In this document: one piece after another, positions 11,701-22,700 of the stretch
Position numbering within the stretch: the first letter of the stretch is position 1
How the letters are laid out: every line of letters begins with the position of its first letter
DNA from: Diphasiastrum complanatum
Taxonomy: Eukaryota; Streptophyta; Lycopodiopsida; Lycopodiales; Lycopodiaceae
Direction: 5' to 3'
DNA length: 64,000 nucleotides
Assembly (NCBI GenBank): GCA_029204225.1
Contig: CM055113.1
Location: 23,508,443-23,572,442, forward strand
Notes under the pieces: model-generated
Database searches by the model: none
What the model saw: only the letters and a program-made list of their open reading frames with translations
What the model was told of the DNA's origin: nothing
Position numbers and translations under genes: made by a program

Positions 11701-12689
11701 CCATCAAATAGAATAAAGTAATCATTTGCTGCCCAGGCATATGGGACTAAGTTCTCTTGTGATACATGCATGCCCGCCATCTCTCATATGGCGAGTACAT
11801 AAAGCCTCATGTGTGGCGGGTCTCAAGCCATTCTGTAAAATCAGGACTTTCAGGTAACTTACACCAAGCTGATACATCATTCAGGAGCGTTTCCTCGGCT
11901 GGATACAACCAATTTTCTTAGTTGACATTCTTGTCAGCGTAGTGAAGAATGTCATTGGAATCTTGAAGGATCACTCGGTCATCAGAGTCTCCAATGATCA
12001 GCTTAGGACCGCTTGTTCCACCCAAATTCCTGACAATAAAACTCTGTTAGGCTGAACCTTGCGGCAACTAACTGGCAGTTCTAGTGAGAGTACATGATCA
12101 TGAGCTTTCACACAATGAAACTGTAAAGTTAAAGAAAATGAAGGAATGGTGCACCTGGTATAGATCCTATGGAGTAATGGGAGATGTTTGTCCTCTGTAT
12201 AAAGGACTCCTGCCCGGTCCAATGCCCATCTTGTCTGCAAAAAAATGCTATTAACTCTTCACTAGCTTACACTCAGTTTAATTGAAAAGGTTTAACTTTT
12301 GGTGACGTAGATAAGCAGCACAAGTAAGGAAGCATTGTACCTTCTCGCAGTAGTGAGATGGAGCTGGAGGTAACGTCGTTACAACAGCAATACCATGCAA
12401 AACATTCAAACATTCAGCATCAGCGGCCTAATTCCAGCTCGTAAATTGGTTATTAGAGAAGTGAAAAAATGAAGATCAAGCTCTGGCTGATTGTCCAGGA
12501 TAAACAAAGAATAGACAGCCGTTCCAGATCTCATGATTGAGATCTACCGAGCAAAAATCGTAGCACGTTTGATCTCGTATAACTACACTGACTCATCGTC
12601 CTGGGCTGAGCAAAATTGTGCAGGAAGAGGATGATGGTGAGCAGGAAACTGAAGAGCTCACCTATGGACACCAGATGGATCTTCGTCAT
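2665..12689 (-). CDS. GST-like gene (thioredoxin-fold N domain plus GST C domain), possibly a recent pseudogene
   Basis: Supported exons, in minus-strand order, are 12689-12662, 12341-12363, 12234-12155, 12029-11863, then 8945-8809 and 2752-2665. All have GT-AG borders. The first four join phase-perfectly and give a GST N-terminal fold: a first beta strand, a SHYCEK active-site turn, then TRWALDRAG, and a strand/helix with ILQDSNDILHYAD. The two distal exons match the C-terminal half of bacterial-type GST family proteins: GIRIDAPGAKDISFRK, and an EEVPKAM...TPAG tail. Known of the family: cytosolic glutathione-dependent transferases. Odd points: an in-frame TAA at 11920-11918 in exon 4, and no exon found for the segment between the exon-4 end and 8945 or between 8809 and 2752. 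Phases at the gaps (1 to 1, and 0 to 2) require at least one further exon in each. The introns are full of transposon relics. Function of this copy is uncertain; family assignment is fairly secure. Confidence 0.72.
3344..3560 (-). mobile_element. Ty1-copia integrase relic
   Basis: The minus frame gives FTFMDDVFRRTFIYFLKFKS, a KQFKETAKTQTLKKVKAL stretch and a CEFMSNELKEYC end. This is the copia integrase core pattern (FxRxxWxYFLKxKS, then GGEYxSxxF). The catalytic context is degraded and flanks are unrecognisable. It lies within an intron of the GST-like gene. Confidence 0.75.
3561..5200. other. intronic sequence without a recognised feature
   Basis: No supported coding region on either strand. 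It lies within a large intron of the GST-like gene, between the copia relic and the gypsy relic. Confidence 0.4.
5796..5911. repeat. two tandem copies of a 58-bp unit
   Basis: Units 5796-5853 and 5854-5911 both begin TTTAGTGC(A/T)GATTCTG and contain TGCCAC(A/G)T(G/A)GCAGCA and AGATTGGT. Confidence 0.75.
5934..6058. repeat. near-perfect hairpin, 58-bp arms, 9-nt loop
   Basis: Arms 5934-5991 and 6001-6058 are reverse complements with two mismatches in 58. The loop is TCAAGCCTC. The arms include GGTAAGGATTTCCAGAA and its complement. This could be a foldback element core or a source of hairpin RNA. Confidence 0.92.
7861..8808. other. intron with no firm feature
   Basis: On the minus strand just below 8768, a good acceptor (TTTGTTTAACAG) is followed by FYVGTPFTS in one frame and RFLCG in another, resembling the GST C-domain motif YLxGxxFTxAD. 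The 46-bp gap to the preceding donor is too short for a normal plant intron and the frame breaks, so it is not called as an exon. Nothing else is recognised. Confidence 0.3.
8809..8945 (-). CDS. GST-like gene, C-domain exon
   Basis: 137 nt between a pyrimidine-rich acceptor and a GTAAAT donor, entering in phase 1 and leaving in phase 0. It encodes 45 residues including ALLWQRLAGW and IRIDAPGAKDISFRKISEIF, matching the GST C-domain stretch that in bacterial relatives reads (R/K)xLRIDxxGA. Open throughout. Confidence 0.72.
9260..9718. repeat. imperfect tandem duplication
   Basis: Blocks 9260-9436 and 9441-9718 share GATATGAAGTGCC, ACATATGAGG(T/C)TATC, TTTTGAGATTGGAATATATT and AATCCATATATGAAATCC in the same order. 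The second has extra internal sequence. Confidence 0.8.
10165..10392. repeat. two tandem ~114-bp units
   Basis: Both units run from TTTACAATTAGCAAGT through CTACCAAGCCATATCTTCAA to AAAATAAAACATCCATTT. The copies are about 90 percent alike by eye. Confidence 0.85.
10592..10633. repeat. 21-bp unit, two copies
   Basis: CTATTACACAAGTGTGTTCTC-type unit, head to tail. Confidence 0.8.
10848..10925 (-). other. tRNA-derived sequence (decayed tRNA or SINE head)
   Basis: The minus strand reads AAGGGAG as a 5' stem, TTGGCTCAATTGGTTAG (A-box pattern), AAGTTCGAGCC (B-box-like) and TTCCCTT as a 3' stem. The D and T stems pair poorly, so a working tRNA is unlikely. A tRNA-derived SINE is the alternative. 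Confidence 0.45.
11270..11840 (-). mobile_element. truncated hAT transposase relic
   Basis: The minus strand encodes NFLMHNIGDLPWVF and AMFRTYSSLDLKKP, with a broken IEVGAQHVLQVV segment upstream. It is the same family as the elements at 35-38 kb and 42-45 kb. It lies within GST-like intron 4, ending about 25 bp from exon 4. Stops and frameshifts are present. Confidence 0.75.
11863..12029 (-). CDS. GST-like gene, exon 4 with in-frame stop
   Basis: 167 nt from a TTGTCAG acceptor to a GTAAGT donor. It reads GGTSGPKLIIGD and ILQDSNDILHYADKN, then TAA at 11920-11918, then a still-recognisable ENWLYPAEE continuation in the same frame. Because homology resumes after the stop, this is a nonsense codon inside the exon rather than the true gene end. 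The translated product would be about 80 residues. A sequencing error or a natural null allele would look the same. Confidence 0.72.
12155..12234 (-). CDS. GST-like gene, exon 3
   Basis: 80 nt after a TTTTTTGCAG acceptor. It encodes TRWALDRAGVLYTEDKH and the following segment ending IYT, the helix 1 / strand 2 part of a GST N domain. A GTGCAC donor leaves phase 2. Confidence 0.75.
12341..12363 (-). CDS. GST-like gene, 23-nt microexon 2
   Basis: A 23-nt exon lies between a pyrimidine-rich acceptor ending CTCCAG and a GTACAA donor. Joined to the final G of exon 1 it reads A-P-S-H-Y-C-E-K, the conserved active-site turn with its cysteine. It leaves phase 0, which exon 3 accepts. Confidence 0.7.
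12662..12689 (-). CDS. GST-like gene, coding exon 1
   Basis: ATG at 12689 begins MTKIHLVSI, the first beta strand of a thioredoxin-like fold, followed by a GTGAGC donor. It ends in phase 1. The leader upstream contains a long GA tract on this strand. This ATG is chosen because the next exon continues the fold in phase. Confidence 0.7.
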
Positions 12690-12739
12690 GCTGCCTGTTG
12701 TTTGATTGATCGATCTATCAAGATGGATCAATCGATTGC

Positions 12740-12740
<1 letters not shown>

Positions 12741-12785
<45 letters not shown>
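12741..12785. repeat. (CT)n microsatellite in the GST-like leader
   Basis: About 21 CT units, read as GA on the coding strand, about 50 bp upstream of the GST-like ATG. A frame through it yields only an Arg-Glu run, which is not a gene. Confidence 0.95.
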
Positions 12786-12787
<2 letters not shown>

Positions 12788-14314
12788 GGTGGCTGCTGCT
12801 GCTGCTAGTATACACAGAGCTCACGTAGAGAACTGTGAAAAAGGCTGGCTGAAATTACAGGCCTTCAAATTGGAATTTTCTTTTCAGTTTCGCTTTATGA
12901 ACGGTTTCAATGCAAGGCAGCGATAGAGGTGTATAAAATTTCCACCCCTGCAGAATTAAATCTTGAAAGCTGTGATGGCCAGCTTTTTTACACTGGTAAA
13001 GCCACTTCAAGTGAAGGCTGGTAGTGAATTGCATTACTTTTCTCATTTAATGGAGTCGTGCACAACCATCGACTCAAACGAGCGCTCAAACACTTTCTGA
13101 CCGATAGGGATATGTGTTTTGGAGAGTACTGTTTCAACCCAAATAAAGCCTTCAAAACGACAGCCATCCATCCTGGACCAGATTCTCTTTTACAAGACCT
13201 ACCATCGCTTGTCTTCAACGTCATTTGTCAATATAGTGAGGCTGGAAACCTGGTACACAACTGCCTTCCTTGGAAATATACACCTGGCGTTCGGCCCAAT
13301 TCGCTCGCAATCCATCCATCGCAGCCAATTGTGGTCCAGATTCGTCCGTACAGTTACAGACACCCATCGGAAGAACTGTGAAGCCGAAGATGCGAAGGGC
13401 CAACAATTAAAAAAGAGCAAACAGCTGGAAAAGCCTCTCTGAAGCAGATCTCACACCTGGTATCTCTTTGAAAAAAAAAACAAAGTTTGAAAAAAAAAAA
13501 AGTCCAGAAAAAGCATATAGGGACTCAACTTTATTTTTATTATTTTTTACCATTGCCTCCTTTCTCTCTTCTTTCTTCTCTTTTTATTTATTCCCCTATG
13601 CATATACCTCCTCCTTTTTTCTCCCTTGCCGCTCAACCTTATTGTAAAAATTTTCCTCACTTTTCGCCACATTTTTTTCCCTTCCTGTCAATACGCCTCT
13701 TTTCCCTCTTTCTTTCGCAATGGCTTCACATCCATGCACGCCAACGCCAACGACATACGCAGGTGCCAAGGGACTGTCACCAAAATTGCAATGGGGGCAT
13801 GTTAGAAGATTCTTCTAACGGATGATTCTGATAAAGATTCTTCTAACAGTGTTATCATGTCGTTGGAACTACGCCAAGGAACGTTGACGAACAACCAAAA
13901 GGAGTTCCAGAATCCAGATTCACGGGGAAAGCCAGTATCAGAAGGTCAACGAGATTGCAGATCGGTCGACAAACAAAAACAAAGCCCAACGTCTCTCCAA
14001 CAGATTTTCGGCAATGGGAATAAAAACATGGCCGAGTCAGCATAAGGATTAGATCTATCAGTAATATAATGTTAGACACTCTCAAATGGTGCATTGTACT
14101 CGTAATCCAAAGGTGTGAGAAGTAGAGATAGATCTAAAACACCGATGGGCTAGAATGTGAAAGGACCCAAGTAGTTCTAAAATGCTTTTTGGTTTTTAAA
14201 CTTTTATGATAGTCAAGTTATCATGGCACATTTTTGGATGAATAAAAAACCCTAACCCTAACTTTGTCTATAAGTAGGGATGTGACACCATTTTGTATTC
14301 ACTTTTCAATTGCA

Positions 14315-14318
<4 letters not shown>

Positions 14319-14386
<68 letters not shown>
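14319..14386. repeat. (GA)n microsatellite
   Basis: About 33 uninterrupted GA units. Confidence 0.97.
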
Positions 14387-16871
14387 AAAGCCTCCTCCTC
14401 CTACCTTTTGCCATTGTAGGTTTGGTTGTGGAATGATGAATGCTTGTATGTGTTTCCTAATCATGCTATCACAATAAAGAATATCATTAGCACAAGCTTT
14501 CATCCTCCTAATCCACAAAAACACACAATAGTAAAATAGGAGTTAGAAACCTTCATGAGAGATCAATATGATCTATTAGTTAGTTTACGTCCGCTATTCC
14601 CTTCCCTTGAGAAGCTAAGCCTCAAGAGGAGAAAGTTTAGAGCTCAAAGAGCCTAAACAGCCCAAGAAAAGCCAAGATCCAAGAAGAGGATTTTCACATC
14701 TCAAAACCCTAAAAAGAGTCAAGGAGAGTGTCAAGCACCCTATTCCCAAACTGAGCCATTCCACCATCAGATCATATGCCAAGATTGACACCCTTGGCAG
14801 GCTTAGTTCCCATTTAGATTTGTAGCTTAACCCTCTCCCCATTGGATCAAAGCCCGTACTACACGACAACTCACCCGGTTGGAGATCCAAACCCTAACCT
14901 TGACCTCTTGATCACTACGATTAAGGAGGCACGGAAAGGGACCAACACCCACTTTGCATGGGTGACTACAATAGCACAATAAACATATCAAATATAAGAG
15001 AATAAGATGACCAAAAATTTCTTACACATACTCCTTCTACAGGCGATGAAAGCTGCAAAAAATATTAATATGTGCAAAATCAACCTCTACTTGGATTCCA
15101 ATAATGTACATTTGTATACACCCCCAAAAAATGTCCCAAAGAAAAATCTTGTAATAGCCTAAACAAAGCTTTGATACGATGTTTTTATCCAAAATTGGCT
15201 ACATATATGATTGATTACAACATGCATCCAAAGCTAGAAAGTAGAATTCAAATATTGTGACAATGTAGCAAACAATCACGTATGACATTCAAAATAAACT
15301 TAAAACCACACATGATAGATACAAATAGACCTTTGGCATACATAACAAACATAAAAATCAGGTCAAATATGAAGAAGAGCAACTTTGATCAAGAGATCCA
15401 ATCCTATCTCCATACTAGCTTACTGCATACAAAGATACGAAAGAAATGTGCAAACCACCTTTCATGTTTATGACTTAAAGAGTACTTTTCTAGAGCTTAC
15501 TAACAAATGGATTGAATACAAAGTTTAATTGTCCAGGTCCGAATTAAGTCAATCAAGATCCATGAATGTAGACCACATCCAAACTATCATTTCTTTCTAA
15601 CAATTGTAACCATAGATGTAATGAATGGTGTAGATCTCATCTAGAAGTATGCACAAATCACCACACGACTAAATGTCTTGTCAAATTTGGGGAATCTTCT
15701 AGAAGCCTTATCCACATGAGAGAGAGTGGCCGAAACTCGAGTTCCATCATATATGGTCTAAATTGCTAAAATTGGCATTTATGTGATTTTCGACATCCAC
15801 TAATTATGTATTTCATGATTATTTATAAAAAATGATGGATCCATGAAGCAATAATGACATGGATGCAAGTTTGAATGCAATGATGAATGATATTGGAAAG
15901 ATAGTGACAGGGTTATGTTTACAATAGTGAAAATAATGTCTTTGAAAATTTGAGAGATATGGTAGCTCATAGTTAGGTTAGATTTCTCTTTCAAGATTGG
16001 AAAATATGATATAACAACCTTATATACAATGCAAATTAGAGTTTAATGAATTCACTTTTTTGCACTTCCACATTGTTGTCTGATCTTATGAGTGTCCTTG
16101 AGTTGTTGTTGGTTCTTTGATGTGTGAAACTAGCCTTCCTATCTATCTTTTGAAATGAGCTTGAGTTGCCACCATGTGGCAGGTGAGGTGGTAGGGGTCC
16201 TTGCTGCACACAAGGGCAACTCAAAGTGGGAATTTGTATGTGAGGACCTTGTGTGGCAGGTTGAGAAAAATAAACCAACGACATAACATAAATTCAAATG
16301 GTCCAATAAGGGTGTCGTGGCCATTGACATCTATCAATGTCCATATGAACGATGTTATCCATATCTCACTTGCCAAGGCACAAAAATGTGTGGTAAGTGA
16401 AAGGGGCGAACTATTCAAAATTGACGCTAGTCTAAGAGTTGTTTCACACTTGATTGCCTAAAAAGTTCCTTATCTAAAATTCAATCCTCCCACTCCCAAG
16501 TTCATTTCTTTGTAATCCCATGAGTTGATAATATTGATAAACAAACTTACTTGGAGTTTAATAGCCACCATTTGGCACATGAGGTGGTAGGCGCCCTTGG
16601 CTATGTATGGGCAACTAAGGGTGTCTTCACACTAGTGGCAACTCCATTTGCTTGGCCCTTTCTCTTGCCACCCATTTTTTAAGCCTTTACAAATGAGAAG
16701 TGTTGGATTTTAATACTCAGATCTAAATCCATTCAGTAATGAGCATCCTGAATAATCTATATATACTTAGATGAAAATCCAGAAAAATTAAAGTTATACT
16801 CGGAAGATCAAAATCCATTTTTGAATCAAAATATATATTTTGTGGTCGATGGACGAATTGAATGTATTATA

Positions 16872-17035
16872 TTTCGACCCTCAACTGAGTTTGACCCTAT
16901 ACATATTTCGACCCTGACAGCTACTTCGACCTGGAGGCAATTCGACCCAACATTGATATCGACCCATCACTGATTTTGACCCAACATCGATATCAACCCA
17001 CATGCTATTATGATATTGTCAACCGTTCTGACCCA
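16872..17035. repeat. 17-bp periodic array of (T/A)TCGACCC
   Basis: The motif or a one-base variant starts at about 16872, 16890, 16907, 16925, 16941, 16958, 16975 and 16992, a steady 16-18 bp step. Looser copies follow at 17018 and 17027. Part of it also reads as a 34-bp dimer (GACCCAACAT(T/C)GATATC). Confidence 0.8.
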
Positions 17036-17949
17036 TGTCGTATTCAGAAGGACGACGTTGACAGTTCGTCAACCTTGTACATAGATTTAATGTTTACAAC
17101 GACGACTATCTAATATAGGACATAGCAAGTAACTTGAGTAGTCAGTACTAGTGCGATCTAGTTTGATCCAAATTTTGATTCTGGACAATTATCAATGAAT
17201 CGCTCCCGATACTCACTGATCTGAGCTACACCTCCATTTCCGACAAAAAGATGGGCAACAATCACACATGATTGTTTAGCTTGAATTCTTGATCCATTTT
17301 TATTTAGTTGCCCCTTACACCATGACATACTAGGCAAGGTCCTTAGGTTCAAAAAATAACTTTCATTTGCCCCTAGGTGACAAAGGGCCATGCCCCCTCA
17401 TGTGTCACATGATGACAATTCAAGTTAAGTATGAAAGGGTGGGAGAACCTTATCTTTCTAATGAACGAATGGTCATACTAATATAGGGACTTGTTGGGGT
17501 GGTTTCACACAAGCACAACAACCGATATTGTGCTATCTATATTTGTTGTTGTCATTTTCTGAGCCTTGGCAATGGGCACCCCGTTGGGATCGTATCTTAC
17601 AAGCGCTTGGCCTTTTAGCCTTGGTGAGCTCATAGGCACATGGTTTTTTTTCCTTTTGTTTTTTTGCTACCCCGACAGCCAAAAAGATGATCCCATAAGC
17701 AAACATAAGCAAACCCACCACCCTTGCTCTCTTCAATAACTCATATAATTGGAAACTGAACAGCTGTCTCATATGTATGTTGGTGCTCGCTCGGGGGAGT
17801 GGTTCTAGTGCCCATGGTAAAATGACGCTTGTGCCTTGCGAAAATGTCTGGTGCTCGCCAAAGTGGTGCCAACGCCCTCAGGGAATTGGTGCCACCTCTC
17901 ACTAGTACCCACGAGGGATGATCACAACCCAAAAGGCGCGCCCCCAACT

Positions 17950-18110
17950 CACAAAACACAAAGACAGGTGGCCTTCTTTCATTGGCCGCACCTGCCTTTA
18001 GGGTTTCAGACTTGCTCGCCCTTTCATTCGTTCCTTCATTTATTCATGTTCTTCGTCAATGCCAATAAACAAGGGTTTGGATGCCGATTCTGCATTACAT
18101 GGATCGATCG
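17950..18110 (+). promoter_or_regulatory. probable promoter / 5' leader of the FYVE-SYLF gene
   Basis: A locally GC-richer island contains an inverted CCAAT (ATTGG near 17979) and a telo-box-like TTTAGGGTTT near 17998. It is followed by pyrimidine-rich leader-like sequence without a long frame. The position fits a first untranslated exon spliced to the acceptor near 19000 (TTTATGCAG). This is inference only. Confidence 0.35.
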
Positions 18111-18215
18111 TCTTTAGCAGCAGAATTCGATGGCGGAATTGGATTTTGTGTGACGAGATTGGTGTTTTCGTTGATGGATCTGTCATGAAACGGGATTTCA
18201 GATGAATAGAATGCT

Positions 18216-18627
18216 GTGTTTTTCACGTCTTCATTTGTTGAAACTTGATGCAGCTAAACTTTGTGAGGCAATCGATCGTCTTCTCCCAAATCAGCACTTA
18301 TGGTGCCGTGTGGAAGCTGGAACTTTATATGACTACGATGTTTTGTTTTTCAGGTCTTAATTTGTTGAATCTTGATTAAGATCGTGCCTGCAGCGGAAAG
18401 TTGTGAGGTAATCAATTTGCTTTTCCAAAATTAGCACTTATGATGCCATATGGATTCAACATGGAACCTGGGACTTCATCATGTTTTGTTTTCCAAGTCT
18501 CGATTTGTTGAAACTTGATAAATTTCGTGCTTCAGCAGCTAAAATTTATGAGGCAATCAATTTTCTGTCGCAAAATTAGCAGTGATGATGCCATATGCAG
18601 TCAACAGGGAGGCTGGGATCTTTTTCT
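18216..18627. repeat. three diverged ~142-bp tandem copies
   Basis: Copies begin near 18216, 18340 and 18482. Each runs TTT(T/C)CA.GTCT, ATTTGTTGAA(A/T)CTTGAT, TGAGG(C/T)AATCAAT-type sequence, AAAATTAGCA and ATG(C)CATATG. The first copy lacks about 18 bp. Confidence 0.8.
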
Positions 18628-19270
18628 GGTTCTAGTAGATCAGAATTTGAGGCCTAGTAAATCTCTTCCTCGGATTGGTGATTCTTATCATCCTCTCGTA
18701 GAGATGATGTACATTGCGTATCGCATGCTATTCTGTCTAGATGGATCCGGAGGTCATCTTTTGAAGCCGCTTGAGCAACCCTAGGCTTGAAAATCTCATT
18801 TGGATCCAGAATCTTGTGTTTTGTTGGACAGGTGTTAGTAGTGTGAGTTTTGCGCGTGGTTGATTAGTTTAAGGGAGCTGCTATATTTTCTATATGCAAA
18901 AGGCTGTGGTTAAGTCGGTAGGCTTCTTTCAAAAATCATATGATTTCAGCATAATTCCAATCTTTTGAACATTTGTCTGATAGTTTTGCATTTATGCAGG
19001 CGGAAGAATTCAAGCACTTTACACCAACCACTTATTTATGTCAACAAATCAGTGTTTGGAGATTTTGGCCCCTTGGTGACGCTGCTAATTCAATGTAAGC
19101 TGCCATGGCTCTCTCATAACTATTGCGGCGTGGTCCATTACGAGGAGAATATGGTTAAGGATATTTCTCTATACCGGAATAAAGAGATGCTGACTGCGGA
19201 GTGAATTTAGCTTACATGAATGAAGAAAATTCAAATTTGGAGCCTATAATCTGAGTTACGGGGTTCGGAA

Positions 19271-19780
19271 ATGGAGTTGATTACTGAAGAAAGTACAGGA
19301 AGCGGAAGTGGCAACGAGCAGAGTTTGTACATTCTCGAGGAGAGCCATTTTGTTTGTAGGGAAGACGATTCAGCCACAGAGGAGTCAAATACTGTCCAAG
19401 ACAACTTTGGAACTGACAGAAGCATGAAGGTCTTAGGCCATGAGAGGTGCGAGGATGAGGATGAGGATGGTAGCTCTTTAGAGGAAAATGTAGTTGACGA
19501 CAGACTCAGTGAAAATCTTGCTGGGATGAATCAGATAATCGACAATGAGAATGATCATACTATTATTAGCAGCCTTGATATACCCGCAGAGGGATTTGGT
19601 GATTCAAATTTCCTAAAATTACCTGTAGGACAGGTGATTATTGAGGCTGAAAACGGTGTATTGAAGCCCGATAATAATAGCACTCAGAATTGCTCGAAGG
19701 GTATGGATGCCTCAGCTGATTGTGGCGTGCCATCAACTCTTGCTTGCAGCAGCAACAGCTGTCCGGAGTGTTTGAATTTG
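19271..19780 (+). CDS. acidic, serine-rich coding exon; possible N-terminal exon of the FYVE-SYLF gene
   Basis: An open frame of 170 codons from ATG 19271 to a GTAATG donor at 19781. Without splicing it stops three codons later. The composition looks coding: acidic runs (CEDEDEDGSS), Ser/Asn/Glu-rich, no domain, likely disordered. A leader acceptor (TTTATGCAG) lies near 19000 and a promoter-like island near 18 kb. The donor leaves phase 0; the acceptor GGTTCAG at 23249-23254 accepts phase 0 and would join it to the FYVE exon at 23255. That would give about 700 residues, longer than the roughly 500 I recall for plant FYVE-SYLF proteins, so a separate short gene remains possible. Confidence 0.5.
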
Positions 19781-22700
19781 GTAATGACTTGACGTTTGCC
19801 TACTATTTAGAACTTTAATTAGCGTACATATTCTCTCTGAACCTTTTCACAGATGTGCTCATTTCAGTAAGAGATCAGCATGGGATTGTTGTGTGCATAT
19901 TTCAAGAGCAGTAAATGTTGCAAAGATTGCAGTTCCTTAGGAATTTAGGGTCTGCGGTGCTTGCACAGCCAAGATCAGTGAACTCGTTCCTCCTTGCCCT
20001 ATTTTTCTAAAACTATTTTAAAGACGAGACAATAAAACGAAGATTATGACCTTTGAAAGTGACACATCCACAGATTATGAATCTTGAACTTCTTTAGAGA
20101 TTGTCAAAAGGAGATTATGACTCATAAAAAGGTCCATAAAGAAGTCTGGGGAGAATATTAAGTTTCAAGGCTTGCTTTTAAGTAGCTTCACGAGGCTCAC
20201 AACACACTCATGTGCATCCTTGCTCACGCACTTAGAACCTCTCTCTCTCTCTCTCATCAGATTACAACTTCATTTTTTAGGAGAGATTGGACAAACTCAG
20301 AATTAGTTGATGAGGATATTCTTATACCTATGAGAGATCAACATTGTGATCAAAGACTGTATAGTACACCATCTGCCTGCTACTAGAGCTTCCAGATCCA
20401 TGAGGGCTCCTATCTGGAGAACCCATGCCAGTCGGCACGAGAGTCGGAGATATAGTCCTCATCAATGCGTTTCTACCACACTGGCTCCTCTAATTCATTC
20501 AAATACTTATATCATAGCCCCTTGAAGCTGCTGAGAGTGCTTGTATATCATTGGCTACACACAGTCCTTGCACCATACTTTTTATAGAGATGATGTTTCA
20601 TTTTCATATCAGCTTTTAGACTTTATGTTTTCTCTCGCTATTTAAAGACGTATTACGTTCCCTTAGTTGTTACAGACACTTGGCATGTATTACTTTGTCT
20701 TATATGCCTTTTGGCATAGACGACATTAGTAAAGCTTTCTTTCTTTCTCTTTCTCCAACTTCCATCCCCATTGCCACCTGTCGAGCGTCTATTCCCCAAG
20801 CTCTTGCTCTTGGCCTCCATTGTTGCTCTTGCAACCTCCATCTCCCATTGCTACTTCTCGTAGTCTTTATCGCCACTCCTCGACACCATCTTTGCTATAG
20901 TTTCCAACTGATTCGATTTGTTAGTAGCAAGTCCTCTATTCTTATAAAAATAGGTTTTGAATGCTATTTATAGCACTTTATATACTACTACTAGTAACTA
21001 TTGTGTTCGTGACACGTGCATTGATCTGTCTACATGTTTGTTGAAACTTGAGAGTCTGTACGACTGGTAGTTTGGTGACCTCTGGTAGCATTGAGCAATT
21101 AGAGCTGCAAGCAAACACTTATGCAATTAAACAAACATGAATGATGATAGGAGATACATTATACTAGTAACTAGTGACTAAATAGGCTCTCTCTTTGTGG
21201 AAAATGCCAAACTTCAACTTCATGAATCATTAGCGGACCAAAAGTGATAAAAACTTCACAATAATGATTTAAATAACAATATAATATCAAAACTAGCAAT
21301 CAGAAACGAATCGGGTCCCTGGTTTGAACCAAAATCCGGTTTGAATTGGCTCAGATTGATTCATTCGTTCCAAAGAGCGGTCCGAGGTTCAAACCGCGAT
21401 TCGTGGAAACTATAATTGTTGCTCTACAACCATCACCAATTGCCAGTGCTAGCTGATCATACTCGGTTGTCATTCTATCCATCAACCAGGCCTCTCTCCC
21501 CTCTCCCCCTCCCTCACACTATTTCGTGCTTTTGTTTCTCTAGCTTGCATTGGTAGTCATGAGCTTCAGCCCTTTAGCCCACAACTCAGGCAAGTGTTGT
21601 AGAATTTTATTATTATTATTGTTTCGACTTTTTATTCCTAGACTTGAAACCAAGATTTGCTTCAAATCATTTTGTAATAGATTGGACTTGATTTGAATTG
21701 TGATGTGAATCCACTTGATTTGATTCGACTCGTGATTGTGAGAACAAAGCCCCTTATCAAGAGCAGGTTCGAACCCATCACAAATTTCTCTAAGAGCTGG
21801 TTGTAGCCCTCTTTAGCAGTAGTCAATTCCTTTTTCCCTTTGAAACATTTCCTTAATCTTAGCTACCAAGAAATTCACTGAGAATTGGCCCCGTATAGAT
21901 GCTATTTCCCTGTACAGAGGTATATCAAGAAATGAAGCCTAGAAGTGGGTGAACAGCAAAAATTACATGAGATCTTGAAGGTCAAAGACTGGACAACACA
22001 CGAACGTAGCCTCACCAAGTTTTGAAGGACTTCAAAGCTTACGCACCAGCGAACTAGGGACTAGGGACATTTATTATTCAGCTTTTGATATTGTTAATAC
22101 TTGAGCTCTTTATGGAGGAGAACTCATTGTGGTTGAATATAAGGCTTCAACCATTGATCATATGAGATGTCATTTTCCATTCTTTGTGGGAGACTGTTAT
22201 TTGATTGTCATTTATGATCTTTTATACTTCGTTGATATCAAAATCTATGACTTCCTTTGTAACCCTAGCATTACAATCTATTGAATAATATCATTTATTT
22301 CCAAAGTGTGGTTATGGCTTAGGGATTTTTTCAGGTATGTTGCTTTTTCATTGTGACACTATTGGTAGATACATCTTTGTTGGGGATATATTTGCTCAAA
22401 TTGCTAGATCAATTGACAAGTTTGTTGTGGCTTCTCACAATAGGTTCTCTATTGATGTCATGTGGTATTTTGGTCTTCTATGTGCATTTTTCATTTCTAG
22501 TAGTCTTACTTCTAATAACACTTACGGAACGACATTGCATATGGGCTCATATCACATGGTACGGCCATTCTCTACATTTTAGTATTATTATTTATATGCT
22601 ATGGAATGGTACACAAGGTAGTTTTATGTATTTTCTATGCTACTATACTAGACACCATAAGATATACAAGTTATGAGTACTCTATTTATGGAAATTCAAA

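Larger units (their letters stand above)
12790..17890. other. intergenic spacer between two divergent genes
   Basis: Promoter side of both the minus-strand GST-like gene and the plus-strand gene at 18 kb. It holds pyrimidine-rich DNA near 13550-13700, a (GA)n tract, the 17-bp array at 16872-17035, and two related segments near 16160 and 16565 sharing CCACCAT(G/T)TGGCA and GAGGTGGTAGG. I recognise no protein in the short open frames around 13058-13442. Confidence 0.4.

Noticed and set aside
12531-12926. Open frames on both strands around 12.7 kb
   Set aside because: Long only because of the CT tract; the minus-strand sequence here is the leader and exon 1 of the GST-like gene in another frame.
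13058-13442. Two overlapping 107-codon frames
   Set aside because: No recognisable motif, no splice context, and overlapping in competing frames; not supported as genes.
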